Position numbers and translations under genes: made by a program. 64,000 nt of DNA from Saururus chinensis (taxonomy: Eukaryota > Streptophyta > Magnoliopsida > Piperales > Saururaceae): NCBI GenBank assembly GCA_035235625.1, contig CP141141.1, positions 20,395,968 to 20,459,967 on the forward strand, in the 5' to 3' direction. The notes beneath the pieces are model-generated. The model saw only the letters and a list, made by a program, of their open reading frames with translations, was not told the origin of the DNA and searched no databases. The first letter of the stretch is position 1; every line of letters begins with the position of its first letter. Of the stretch, positions 11,532 to 22,806 are shown one piece after another.

Positions 11532-11927
11532 TTGGGTAGCACTTACCTACTGACTATTACAAATATGATACATGATCCTTACATCTAATAATTTTATAAC
11601 CTCTCCTTTCACTACCTCTTCATATTAGGGTTCAACCTACATTGCATTTCTCTAGAGGGTTTAATATTACCTTCTAAGAAGATCTTATTGGTATAATCTA
11701 AGGGACTAATTCCCTTAAATATAAGCTATAGTCCAAACAATTGCACTTTTATGCTCTTTAAGGACATGGAGCAACTTTTGCTCTTATGTGTGGTCCAATT
11801 GTGAGGAAACAACAATAGGGTATGTCTCTCCATGTTCAGATATTTGAAGGGAGGGAAATGCTATTGGGAGGAGGCAATTCCTCAAAGCGTGTCTTCCACT
11901 TTTTGGTGTCCAACATGGGGGTTGACT
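11532..11927 (-). pseudogene. Athila protease-RT spacer, decayed
   Basis: The stretch between the protease and RT fragments has no open frame. It sits where the Athila pol linker should be and probably derives from it, with many frameshifts. Nothing else was recognised. Confidence 0.5.
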
Positions 11928-12299
11928 CTAATAAAGAATAATTATGTATTTATTATTAAAATTAAAATGATCAAGACAAGCCCTAAAAGGGTAAGAGAAT
12001 GAAGAAATAAAAAACTTGTCATGCACAAGAATTTCAATTATGTTCACTTCATAGACATCATCATCATCTTTTGGTTGCCTGTAAATATTAATAATGTTAA
12101 GTTTCAAAGTCATATTTCTAAAAGAAAGTTTCATAACACTGTTTCTACAATTAATAAGAGCATTAAAAGTAGCAAGAAATGGGCAGCTTAATATGACAAG
12201 AATTTGAGTATAAGCTTTCAAAACTGGTTGTGTGTCCAAAATAACAAAATCAACAAGAAAGTAAACCTTTTCCACGTGTACTAGCACATCTTCAACCAT
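11928..12299 (-). pseudogene. Athila-type aspartic protease region
   Basis: The frame reads VEDVLVHVEKVYFLVDFVIL, then ILVILSCPFLATFNALINC, MKLSFRNMTLKLNI and DDVYEVNIIE. This is the C-terminal part of the Athila protease region, where the usual text is a 'D-V-V-DFV-LD' stretch, 'ILGRPFLAT.NALI' and a 'MTLELN' segment. The glycine of the ILGRPF motif is changed (ILSCPF), as expected in a dead copy. Confidence 0.85.
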
Positions 12300-12599
12300 T
12301 CATCTTGCTATTTTAACTGAGCAATCTGTAAGGTGAAGTGTAATGAGCCTAAATTCACCAAAGTCCTAATTGTTCATAAACAAAATAAGGTAAGTGATTA
12401 ACACTTGCCCCAAGATTAAGCAAAACTTTTTTAATTTTATAATTCCCAATTATATAAGATATGGTTGGACAACGAAGATCTTTATATTTGGGTGGGGTGT
12501 TTTGTTGCAAATTTGTACTTGTTTTGTCAAAATTACATTCTTTTGTACATTTAGCTTATGCTTGATTGTATGAAAGTCTTACAAAAATTTTGCATAAGA

Positions 12600-14093
12600 T
12601 AGAATCTATTTAATGACATCTAACAAATGAATGTTAATCTTAACTTGTTTAAAATTTTTAAGAATGTCACTATTTTGTACAAATGTAGAAAAATATTGTA
12701 ATCTTTGGGGAAATGAGGAGGAATGGGAGAAACACAATTGGAGTTGTCAAGTTCATCACCTTGTTTAAAATTCAAAGACTCATTGGGTACAACAACCTTC
12801 CTTGGAACGTCTTTATTAATGACTTTTCTACTTCTCAAAGTGGTAATTTAGATTAAGTAGGAAACTTCCCTTTTTCTTGAATGTTCAAAGCTGTGGTCAA
12901 CTTAGTGATAAAATGCTTCAAGTCATTGATGGCTTTCATTATTTAGTTGTTGATTGTTGTTTGACTCTGCATGAATGTTCCCAATGTGTTTTCAAGAGTT
13001 TTCTTATGTGGTGGTACATAAGTTAAAGAAGTATGAGGTACCTGCACATTAGACTCATTTCTCTAACTAAAGTTAGGATGATTTTTTCAATTAGGAGTAT
13101 GAGTTTTAGATTATGGAGAAGAGAAAAGCCTTTTATAACTATTCATAGTATTTTCTTGACTATATAACACCTCTTAAAAAGCATAGATTATTGGACAATC
13201 ATATGTTTGATATTCATCACTCTCACATATACTACAAATATTTTGTGCTTTTTGAGAAGCTTTAGACATGTTTTCTTTATTGATTTCGATAGCCTCAACC
13301 TTTCTAGTTAATCTTATCATTTTTTCATTTACATCATCTTCTTTAAGAAAGTACATGCTCCCTTAGTAATCACATTAGATTTTATCTTATTAGCACTTTA
13401 AAATTCATTAGAATCTTCCTATGACTAGGCCTTTTCAATTAATACATCAAAATAGTCTAATGTTTCCTCAGGTTCTTTACTCAAAAACTCTTCATTACAC
13501 ATCATTTCAACAAATTGCTTCATTTGATAAGTTAAGTCATTATAAAAGAAACTAATTGTACCCTATGTTTCATATCCATAATTTGGGCTCAACAACAAAA
13601 GTTTTTTAAATCGTTCCTAATATTTAAAGAATGTCTCATTTTCTTTTTGTGAAAAATTTATGATATTCTTTTTAAGTATATTAGTTATATGGGTCGAGAA
13701 AATCTTTTTTTAAAATTCTCTTTCCATTTCTTACCATGTTCCAATGGATCTTTGCTTCAAAGAATTCAATCAACTTTTTGCCTTTTCTTTTAAAGAGAAT
13801 AGGAGTTTTAATCTAATAACATAATTAAAAACATTTTGGTTTGGCGAAGTTGCACAAACTTCTTCCAACTATTTTAAATGTAAATATGGGTTTTTTGAGT
13901 CTAAGCAATAAATTTTGGGTAGTAATTGAATTACTCCCAGTTTAAGATCAAAACTACCTACATTAGTTAGAAAAATTATGCAAGGAGAACTGGTTCTAGT
14001 TGGTTGCAAATAATCATGCAACATTTTAACTTGTTGATTATTTTTTACTTCATTAACATCGTTATTATTTGTACTCTCATCCATAGTGTTCAA
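12600..14093 (-). pseudogene. Athila-type gag with damaged zinc knuckle
   Basis: The first part (14093-13869) contains MLHDYLQPTRTSSPCI and IQLLPKIYCLDSKNPYLHLK, hallmarks of Athila gag (a 'DYLQPTR' start and a 'GLESENPYLHL' relative). The middle is broken into many short frames. At 13356-13174 a zinc knuckle reads CSICESDEYQTYDCP: the CX2CX4HX4C pattern is present except that the histidine is tyrosine. The last part (12838-12620) is unassigned linker. Inactive. Confidence 0.8.
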
Positions 14094-14557
14094 AGAAAGA
14101 GAAAACTTAGATATATTAAGAGCAAAATCAACACTTTTTAGGCGACCACTTTGGTCACATTGCCATGAGCGCTTTAAAAAATTAATATTTTTTCTTTTTC
14201 TTTTGATATCAACAAAGTAAAACTAAAAGACAGAAGATCTATGGATTAACCAAAACAAAAGTATGCAATTTCACACTTGATATCTAAAAGAAACCATTCT
14301 AACAAAAAATCTAAAAACTAAAAGAAATGAAATAAAAGAAGTGAAATGAAACTACCCAAAATGCTTCAAGTGGTCTTCTTTAGTTCTTTGAGCAATGGTA
14401 AGTCCAAGAAATCTTTCTGGTTGAGCCCTTCAATGATTCGTCGACCCACTACTCTCACTTTCAACAAAAGAAATGAAAAGAAAGAAAAACATGAAAAAAA
14501 AAAAGAAATGAATAGGGAGAATATTTTGTAACCGACATTTTCGTCACACATTGCAAT

Positions 14558-14574
14558 CCCCGGCAACGGCGCCA
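14558..14574 (-). other. Athila primer-binding site, tRNA-Asp type
   Basis: The minus strand reads TGGCGCCGTTGCCGGGG, the characteristic primer site of Athila/Tat gypsy elements, six bases after the LTR end ...CTAACA. It is essentially undecayed. It defines the element as minus-strand and places its 5' LTR at 14581 and above. Confidence 0.92.
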
Positions 14575-14580
14575 AAAACT

Positions 14581-14866
14581 TGTTAGACTTAAACTATTGA
14601 TTCATTAAATTGAACCAAAGCTTAGAGATATATTACTTGCAAATGCATATGTGGATGTAGTCTTGCAAGGTCGATTCTACAAGGATTGACTTTGTGTGAC
14701 TATGACAATGATTACAAACTAGGAGTAAAGAAAAATTAAAAGAGATAGAGAGTAAAAGAGTATTGAGGCAATAATGAGGTAAGAAATTAATAATATAAAA
14801 CATTAAGGCATTGAGGGGATTGTAATATCTAATGATGTTCTTCATGTGTCATGTTATCTTACTTCA
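14581..14866 (-). mobile_element. Athila 5' LTR fragment (LTR end only)
   Basis: Homologous to the first 280 bp (plus orientation) of the 39798-41361 solo LTR and to 4175-4590. It is cut at about 14866 after ...CATGTTATCTT. Because it abuts the tRNA-Asp primer site it anchors the whole family, including the solo LTRs at 17257 and 39798, to Athila-type elements. Confidence 0.85.
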
Positions 14867-15354
14867 GTGCAGCAAATATTGGTCCCAAATATGGAAATGG
14901 TCTTTCATTGCCATTGAACCAGTTGTGCTCCCTCACCCAATTTGTTACAAAATATTGCTAGAGAATATTTTCAAAGCGGACATTTCTCAACATCGGGCTA
15001 AGAAGTTGGGCCCCGCCCAGTATGGGAAAGGTTGAGCAGCAGGCGCCTCTTCTTGTGTCACAGGCTTGAATCGGGTATGAGCAAACCTGACTTTTGCCTT
15101 ACCCCTAAATTCAGTTTCAACCACGTTTGCTAATGGAAATGGTTCTTTTGGGATCCGCCCAGTTGCCTCCTAGTGCTACCAAGTGGTTCCATACACCCTG
15201 CACCTCCCCGGATCATTCCTTGAGAGCACTTGAGATTCCTTCCTTCGTTGAAAGTTTTGGACTGGATGTTCTTCGCTTTCGCTATGGTGGGCCAAAGCTA
15301 TGAGTTTTAAGTCACCTCAAGGACGAGGTAATGCACAAGAGAAACGTGGTGGAA
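14867..15354 (+). pseudogene. Unassigned stretch ending in a gypsy-type 3' tail
   Basis: No confident domain. The last part reads TCACCTCAAGGACGAGGTAATGC just before an LTR-like start. That resembles the 'LEDE(V/I)' tail that closes many gypsy pol genes before the polypurine tract. The rest has short open stretches with no recognised motif. Confidence 0.35.
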
Positions 15355-16200
15355 TGTTGTGAACGTCCTAAAGGGGGTCACATGCTAGTGGAATAGGTTT
15401 TAATTATGTTATTATCAAATAAGGGTGCTTAGGCCATAATGTTGCTTAAGGTTTATTAGTTGCTTCTTAATTATTAGGGAGTTCGTTATTTCCATTTAAT
15501 AATGTTTAGTGGGTTTTTAGGCGTATGTTAGTGAGCCCATTATGAGTCTCTATTTAAGTGTAAGGGCTATGCCCTAAGTTGAGTAGTGAATGAATTATTG
15601 ACTCTTGTCTTCTCCCCTTTCTTCTCTACCTCTCCCTCCTTCATGGCGGCCACATCTCTCCCTCTCCCCTTTCTCGACTATCTTGCGCCCCTCCTTTCCC
15701 CTACCCCAGCTGTTAGGCCATTGTGAAGCATTGGGGAGAGAGGGGAGGGGGTGATCAGGGAGAGGGGTGGAGGGGGAGCCGGAATCCGGCCCCCAGAGCC
15801 CGTACAGGAAATGTCGACATGAGCCCCACCATGTCCGGCCCATTCCCGCACAGCCCGTACAAGCAATACAGCCTGAACAACCGGAACGGCACCATGGCAG
15901 TCGTAATCATGACAGAGCCCAGTCCGCCGCAAGTCGTGGCCGCAGCCCATCTCCTCAACTGCAATGCCCAGGATGCGTCCTTGCAGCCATAGCTGACCGC
16001 ATCCGTAGCCGGAAAATGTCCTTGCAGTTCCAACACACTAAGGATGGCCCAAGACGCCGGTGGGGCGGCAAGGAACTGGTTTGCACTGAGGAAGGTGGTG
16101 GAACTGTAGAGTGGGTCGAAGGTGAGGACGGCTAGGAAGGTGGCAAGGGAGAGCTTGTTGCCAAGGTGGGGACGGCCAGGAAGGTGGCGAGGTAGTTGAA
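15355..16200 (+). mobile_element. Probable 3' LTR of a gypsy element, with GC-rich tail of unknown origin
   Basis: The LTR-like start is TGTTGTGAACGTCC at 15355. A TATA box (CTCTATTTAAGTG) lies near 15548, followed by GGGCTATGCCCTAAG and a pyrimidine-rich segment, a layout typical of a promoter and R/U5. From about 15720 the sequence is GC-rich with several overlapping frames on both strands. None is convincing as a gene. The LTR end was not located. Confidence 0.45.
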
Positions 16201-16319
16201 ATCTAAGCAGGCAAAATTTTGCCTGCACAGGGAAATTTTACGCACACATGAAATTTCCCCGAGCAAGCAGCATTTTGCATGCGCGACACATTTTGCGACG
16301 CTTCAGGTCGAAGCATTAC

Positions 16320-16790
16320 AAAAAAGTTAAAAGAGAGAGAGAAAGAGAGGGAGAGAGGGGAGAGAGAGGGGAGAGGAGAGCGAGGAGAGAGAGTGAGAGA
16401 GAGAGGGTAGAGAGAGTGTGTAGAGAGAAATATAGTGGAGAGAAAGAGTGGGGAGAGAGAGTGACGAGAGAGAGGGAGAGAGGAAAGAGAGTGTGTGTAG
16501 AGAGACAGGAAAGAGGAGAGAGAGAGGAAAGAGAAGGTAGAGAGAGAGTATAGAGAGAGGAGAGAATTAGTGAGGAGAGAGAGGATAGAGAAAGAGTGTG
16601 TAGAGAGGGAGAGGAGAGATAAAGTGTGAAGAGAGAGAGGAAAGAGGAGAGTGAGATAGAGAGAGGGTAGGAAGAGAGGGAAGAGATAGAGAGAGGAGAG
16701 TGGGAAGAGAGGAGAGAGCGAGGGTAGAGAGAGAGATAGGGAGGAGAGAGGGTAGAGAGAGAAAGAGGAGAGAGGGTAGCGAGGGAAGAA
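16320..16790. repeat. GA-rich polypurine tract, left arm
   Basis: About 470 bp of almost pure purine on the plus strand (GAGAGAG with occasional T or C). Further tracts at 16955-17060, 17218-17255 and 18655-18795 continue the same bias. Reading frames in it (Arg/Glu or Ser/Leu repeats) are composition artefacts, not genes. Confidence 0.9.
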
Positions 16791-17256
16791 AAAATGTTTT
16801 AAAAAATGGCCCATTCGCGACACATACCTATACGCGTCTCTACTACCTTAGGGTGTAGTGACACTTAGGTGTTTGTGTCGCTACTACCCTTATGTAGTAG
16901 CGACGCATACTCCTATGCGTCGCTAATATTTTTAAAAAATATTAAAAATAAAAGATATAGTGGGGAGAGAGGACAGCGGGGAGAGAGGGTAGAGAGAGAG
17001 AGTGAAAAGATAGAAGAGAGAAGAGAGAGGAGAGAGAGAAAGAGGAGAGAAGGAAGAAAAATGTTTTAAAAAAGGATCATTCATGACGCATATCTATATG
17101 CATCTACTACCTTACGGTAATAGCGATGCTTAGGAGTATGCGTAGGTAGTAGCGACGCATACTCTTATGCATCGCTAATATTATTTTTATTTTAAAAAAA
17201 TTTAAAGTAAAAGATATAGCGGGGAGAGGGAGAGGGAGGGAGGAAAGAGAGATAGG

Positions 17257-18653
17257 TGATACATTGAAATAATGTTCAATTAAATGTTCTCACATTTTGA
17301 ATTGCAATCATATTTTGTGTTAATTCATTACTTATTTAGGCTATTTATATTTTCAATAGGTTAGTTGGACCTTAATTGAGTTTACATGTCTAAACAGGCT
17401 TCAACAGGATCCAAGTAGAAGAGGAAGTAAAGCCCATCTACCTAAAGATATTTAAAAGTCAAGAATGGGCTTCTAATGGTCTAAACATGCATGGAATGGT
17501 CAAACACAACCTTTTGGAAGCTGATTCGGACAGATTGACACATCCTTAGTATTTTAACCATATCTTTCTATGTAAAATTCGGATTGATACGATATCGGTG
17601 GCATTGGAAATAAGACTCCATGGCTAAAATGGTTATTTCAGTAAAAAATTCATAATTCCGAAGATTTATGTGTCGAATTCGACATGGAAAGGGACAGCTA
17701 GTAAACTAACCCGAGGCCAGCACATGAAAAGTATTTTCATTGGTTATTATTGATACACATAAGGAAAGACAATGAGGCTAATTGGATAACTAAAGGACAA
17801 TTCAAAGATACTTATTTGCTAAATAAATTATTAATTTATTTAATTGATTTAGAATCTAATCATTGCCAAACAAGCAACCAATCAGGCAATTAATCAGGAT
17901 GCAATCTGGAGATATGATTTTATTTTCCTCTTTGAAGCAACCCCTTCTATTTCTATAAATAGAGGGGTGGGCGTGATAGAGGCATCACCCCGTCTTCTTT
18001 GGAGCTCTCTTCTCCTATTTTTCTTCTCTTCTTTTGTATTTTTATTTTTAGTTTTATTGTAATGGCTTTCTAAACTCTCAAGCTAAGGCTAGAGGTGATT
18101 TGTAATAATTTAATGGAGTTCAATTCATGTTTAATCAATGGTTTCAATTAAGTATTGTTTATTTGAAGTGATGTTTATTTAATATTGTTCTTTTTCTTGT
18201 TTCTTTGTGATTTGGATACATAAGATTCTTGAAGGCTCTCCTTCTTGATCTTTTGTGATTTGGATACATAGAAATCTTGAACAGACAATTGTTTTTATCC
18301 TTCATCTATCCAAAACATTTTCTATCTTTAGTTTTAATTTTAATGTTCAAGTCTTCCAGTTATATAGAATCTTCATTCGATTCTAACTGAGATAACATGA
18401 CATATGAAGATCATCATTAGATGTTACAATGATCCTTAATGCCTTAGTGTTTTCTCATCTTGATTTCTTGACTCTATATTGCCTCAATACTCTTCTACTC
18501 TTTCTTTCTTAATTTTTCCTTTCTCTATTTCTTCGTAACCATTTTCTTTGTTGCACAAGGCTTTCCTTGTGGATCGACCTTGTCTACTACAATTGGTAAG
18601 TAAAATAAATTTGAATTTGACTTCTTCATAGTCTTAGTTCAAACATAACAACA
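17257..18653 (-). mobile_element. Athila-family solo LTR, 1397 bp, target-site duplication ATAGG
   Basis: It starts TGATACATTGAAATAAT and ends CATAACAACA, and is flanked by ATAGG on both sides (17252-17256 and 18654-18658). The whole block is the reverse complement relative of 39798-41361, which begins TGTTGTTACG and ends GTGCATCA, so the ends are confirmed by two independent copies. A TATAAATAGAGGGG box is near 17956. The insertion lies in the GA tract of the CACTA-like element. Confidence 0.93.
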
Positions 18654-18959
18654 ATAGGGAGAGAGGAGAGGGGTAGGAGAGAGAGTGAGGAGATAGAGTG
18701 GAGAGAGAGAGGAGAGAGAGGGTAGAGAGATTGTGAAGAGAGAGAGAGGGTAGAGAGAGAGGAGTGTGAAGAGAGAGAAGGTAGAGAGAGAGGAGATTTT
18801 TTTAAAAATAAGGCTATTAGTGACGCACGCAAGTGAGTGTTGCTAATCGTGAAGAGCATCGCTAATAGCCTATATAACTGTGATGCATATGCTTTAGCTT
18901 CTCAATTAATTAATGCTATTAGCACACTCACATCTGAGCGTAGCTAATAGCTCAAATTT

Positions 18960-19905
18960 ATTTTTAAAAAATATTTTCTCCTCTCCTCTCTACCTCTTAT
19001 CTCTCTCTACACTATTCACTCCATCTCTACCCTCTCTCTCTCCTCCTCACTACTCTCTCTCTCTTATCACCCTCTATCTCTTCTCACCCTCTCTCTACAC
19101 TCTCTCTCCTCACTCTCTCTTCTATCTCTCCTCTCTCCTCACCCTCTCCCTCTCTTTGATTTCTCTCTATCCTCCTCTCTTCTCACTCTTTCTCCTCACT
19201 CTCTCTCTTTGTTCTCTCTCTCTACTCTCTCTCCTCACTCTCTCTCGCTTCTCTCTCCTCCCCTCTCATTCTCTCATCCCCTTCAACCTCTTTATCTCTC
19301 TCTCCCTATCTCTTTTATATTAATTTATTTTAAAATAAAAAAACTAGTAGCAACACATAACTGTGGTAGTAGCGACGCATATGTATATGTGTCACTAATA
19401 TAATTTTTTTATTTTTATGATATTTAAAAATAATTTATAATTAAAATTTTCTTTCCGCTCCCCCTCTCTCTTTCCTCTATCTCTCTACCCTCTCTCCTCT
19501 CACTCTCTCTCCCTATCTATCACTCTCTCTCTCATGCACTCTCTCGCCTCTCCCCTCTCCCTCTCTCGACCTCTCTCTTTCTCCTCTCTCCCTCCTATCT
19601 CCTTCCTCCCTCCCTCTCTATCCTCTCTCCTCACTCTCTCTCTCTCCTCACCCTCTCTCTCATCCATCTCTCTCTTCCCTCTCTCTCTCTCCCCACTCTC
19701 TCTCCTCACCCTCTCTCTCCTCTTTCTTTCTCTCCTCACCCTCTCTCTCCACCCTATCTCTCTCTTCCCTCTCTCTCTCCTCACCTTCTCTCTCTCCTCA
19801 ATCTCTCTCTCTCTCCTAACTCTCCTCTATCTCTCTTCCCTCTCTCTCTCCTCACTCTCTCTCTCCCCTCTCTCTATACACTCTCTCTTCCTCTTTCTCT
19901 TTTAT
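18960..19905. repeat. CT-rich polypyrimidine tracts, right arm
   Basis: Two blocks, 18975-19315 and 19455-19900, are almost pure C/T on the plus strand. They are separated by an AT-rich spacer with a TAGCGACGCAT motif (near 19370). They mirror the GA tracts on the left, with the turning point near 18840-18900. Open frames here (Ser/Leu-rich) are artefacts. Confidence 0.9.
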
Positions 19906-20097
19906 TATAAATTATATTTTAAAATTAATAAGAAAATTTAAGAAATAAAATATATTATATATAAATAGTGAAAGTTTAATCTATTATTGACACTAACTTT
20001 TATTGATAATTTAATATTTATTTACTATATATATAAATAGTAAATATTGAATAAAATATATTATATTTAAGATATTTATTTATTAAATAAAATTAAT

Positions 20098-20620
20098 TAA
20101 TAAAGCTATTAGCGACGCTATTAGCTTTTACAAGCGTCGCTATTATCAAAGCTATTTGCGACACTTGTTTAAAAGCGTCACTAATAGCTCTAAATTTTTA
20201 TTTTTTATTTTAAATTCATAACTATTAGTAACTTTTTTCTTAACCGTTGCTAATAGCATAACTATTAGCACACTTTCTAACAAGTGTCACTATTGTTAAA
20301 ATTATTAGCGACACTTAATAAAAAGTGTTGCTAATAGTTATGATTTTTTTCTTTTTTATTTAAAACATATATCTTTTAGCGACGCTTGTTTAAAGCATCG
20401 CTAAAAGCATAACTATTAGCGACGTTTATTATAAAGCATCGCTAATAGTATTAGTATTAGTGATGCTTTAAATTATGGGTTGCTAATATATTACTATTAG
20501 CGACGCATAATAAAAAGCATCGCTAATAGTTCATTTTTTTGTGACGTTTTTTTATGCGTCGCAAGTAGTGGATTTTAGCGACACTTATTTTTTAGTCGTT
20601 AATAAAAGCATCGCTAATAG
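20098..20620. repeat. Array of about ten imperfect hairpins (CACTA subterminal repeats)
   Basis: Units of roughly 40-50 bp alternate TATTAGCGACGCT and AAGCGTCGCTAATA around a 3-10 bp AT-rich loop. Each unit is an imperfect palindrome, and many differ by one or two bases (GACGTT, GACACT, TGATGCT). AT-rich spacers separate them. The array lies next to the terminal CACTACAACAAAA, the expected place for transposase-binding repeats. Confidence 0.85.
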
Positions 20621-20637
20621 TACATTTTGTTGTAGTG
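20621..20637 (-). other. CACTA terminal inverted repeat (right end)
   Basis: The minus strand reads CACTACAACAAAATGTA. The CACTACAACAAAA start is shared by very many plant CACTA elements. Confidence 0.85.
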
Positions 20638-20640
20638 GTT

Positions 20641-21380
20641 ATGACCTCGAGAAGCATGTCATATGGGCGGGATCTATTGAAAAGTGCGGGATAACGTACC
20701 CATGTGAGGTCTAGTTTGGTACGGCTTGTCGATACAAGCGTAATTGTACTGAGAACGCACTAATTGGAATTTGGGGTAAACATTTTTGACATTTTGAAAG
20801 TTTGAGTGCTCTTGATATAGAAAAAAAGAACAAATAATATTTAAAAAAGAATATGTGACAAGTGGCAATGCGTGCACCCCGCACGATGCACATTGGCACA
20901 TTAGCGCCACTTGATGAGATGACGCATTAGTGTCACTTGGCTAGATGGCGCAAAGTGGCATGCCACAGTGTCAAGCTGTGACACGCGACAAAAATGTGTC
21001 GTGTGTCGCGCAACAAGAGTGCTAACACGGCTTGCAATGTGCAACTGGCTCGCTAACATGGCCTACGACATGCCAGGCTAGAACAGTCGTGGTGGTGCTT
21101 TTTTCCAGTATTTCCATTCCCACACTCCTTAATATTTATTTCTCTATTTGTATGTTGTTTTAAGTCCAATTCAGGTCATTCGAGTGGCAATTTTACATAA
21201 TTCGAGTATGCTCTATATGATGGAAGGCTTGTTTTAAAGAATTGAAGACTCTAGAAGGGTAAAAATTGTCATCTAAGTAAGGAGAATTTCGTTCATTTCC
21301 TTTGAATTCGCACGGAGAATTAGGTCAGGGTTTTTATCCTTTCCTAAGGCATAAATGTTTATATAGGTTGTCTTTAGAAA

Positions 21381-21449
<69 letters not shown>

Positions 21450-22465
21450 CTAGTATGCTAAGTGTTTGAGTTAGTTTAAAGGTATGTTTTATTATTTTTG
21501 CATATATTCGATTTATTGAATGATTATCCTTTGAAGTAGGATATGAGTTATGTACTGTATGTTTTATGATTCCCTCATATATTTGGTTTATCGAATGATT
21601 ATCCCATGAAGTAGGGTATGAATTATGTACTATGAATTGCCTCATCTCTTTGTTTTATCTAATGATTATCCTTTGGAGTTGATGATGAATTATGCACGTT
21701 GATTTTTGTGAGATAGAGAAAAACTTAGCTTCGCTATTATATTAATTATGAGTAAAGTATGTTTAAAAGGCGGATTTAGATAATTATTCATTGTTAAAAG
21801 GATGATTCTCAAAAATATTTTTTTAAAATACATATAAACATGGTGATAGAGTTATTAGGATGGGATAAAGAAAATGGTAATTATCTCATTGGAATGAGCG
21901 ACCAACCTATTCTTTATAGTGAGTATCAGCAATACATTCATGCCTTGTAGAGGTGAGGATAGGGTTTTGAAAGGATAAACATTGTGATGAAATATTTTGA
22001 AAGGAAAACTACTAGCTTTTTATGATCTAGGGAACTCAAGATTAATTCGTTTCTTCATAGTTTTAGTTGGTTGATGTTCCAATAGAGATCCAAGGATAGA
22101 AGATGGCACAACTATAATCTAGTTTGGAATCAGATGCACGATACACACTTTAGCCTAGTTAGCCATTAACGAAGCGTGGGAACCCTTATTAGCCCGTAAC
22201 GAAGGGTATGAAATTTTAAAAAGACTATGTTCTCTAAGTTAGAGAATATCATGGGAAGATTCTTTACTTCCATGATCTTGGTGCCCCTTGAACATGGGTG
22301 ACTCTTCCCTCCACAAGTAGTAAGTCATGAGAGCTTGCATCTAGGGAAGAAGCTCTAGGGGAGCATCTTTCATACGGGGCAAGAAGCTCTAGGGGAGGTT
22401 TGAGGTGAGAGACAACATGTTTTATTAAAAATATCATCTATCTTATGTGATTTGAAAGTGTCATA
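20641..22465. other. No gene recognised; contains an AT microsatellite
   Basis: No coding sequence was recognised on either strand. 20880-21060 has repeated GTGGCAC/TGGCGC and TGTGTCG phrases. A tract of about 30 AT units spans 21384-21443. 21480-21690 contains three copies of a 'GATTATCCYWTGRAGTWGGRTATGARTTATG' phrase about 75-90 bp apart. The right part may be the beginning of the LTR that ends at 22806: a possible start at 21954 (TGAGGATAGGG, preceded by AGAGG, which also follows 22806) is only weakly supported. Confidence 0.5.
21384..21443. repeat. AT dinucleotide microsatellite
   Basis: About 30 uninterrupted AT units, self-complementary, able to form a cruciform. Length is likely variable. 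Confidence 0.95.
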
Positions 22466-22806
22466 TGTTACATTTATGTCTATTATTAGTATAAATTCTC
22501 CTAGTGAGAATTATAAAATACTTACTTTCCCTTAGACCTTGCAAGACCAAGTAAAGCATAGTGAGTTGGTAGAAGGGAATTTTTAGGAGCCTTGGACCAA
22601 TTCTTGAAGATTTTCAATTGCACTATGGGTCTAAAGTAAGAAATCTTGTTTATTTTTCTTGTTGTGTATTTGTATACAAACGGTAAATTTCGTGGGAAAT
22701 GAAAGTTTTATGATATGCTTAAGGTAAATCCTCCAAGTTGTGGCCTAAGCAAACTTTGATATGTTTTATTAAATTATATGTATTTACAAAACCCCGAGTC
22801 ATGACA
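22466..22806 (+). mobile_element. Gypsy LTR, 3' part (second copy of the 1924-2259 family)
   Basis: Homologous to 1924-2259 from TGTTACATTTATGTCT to ...GTCATGACA. No primer site follows, so it is a solo or truncated LTR. It is the last recognised transposon sequence before the host gene. Confidence 0.65.

Larger units (their letters stand above)
16200..20637. mobile_element. CACTA-like DNA transposon relic (right end intact, left end not found)
   Basis: The right border reads, on the minus strand, CACTACAACAAAATGTA, the standard terminus of plant CACTA (En/Spm) elements. Inside lie many copies of a TAGCGACGC...GCGTCGCTA motif, the usual subterminal repeat type of such elements. The left part (16200-17255) alternates GA-rich tracts, AT-rich spacers and the same GCGTCGCTA motif; the right part is its mirror with CT-rich tracts. 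No transposase is recognised, so the copy is non-autonomous or gutted. GTT (20638-20640) would be the 3-bp target duplication on the right. A matching CACTA end was not seen on the left. An LTR is inserted at 17257-18653. Confidence 0.75.

Noticed and set aside
15755-16228. 157-codon minus-strand frame and overlapping plus-strand frames
   Set aside because: Several mutually overlapping frames in GC-rich sequence, none with a domain; no evidence that any is real.
16203-16823. 206-codon Ser/Leu-rich frame and its Arg/Glu-rich counterpart on the other strand
   Set aside because: Direct products of the GA/CT simple-sequence tracts; no domain and no codon signature.
18913-19941. 135-136-codon Ser/Leu frames in the CT-rich tracts
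   Set aside because: Low-complexity artefacts, as above.
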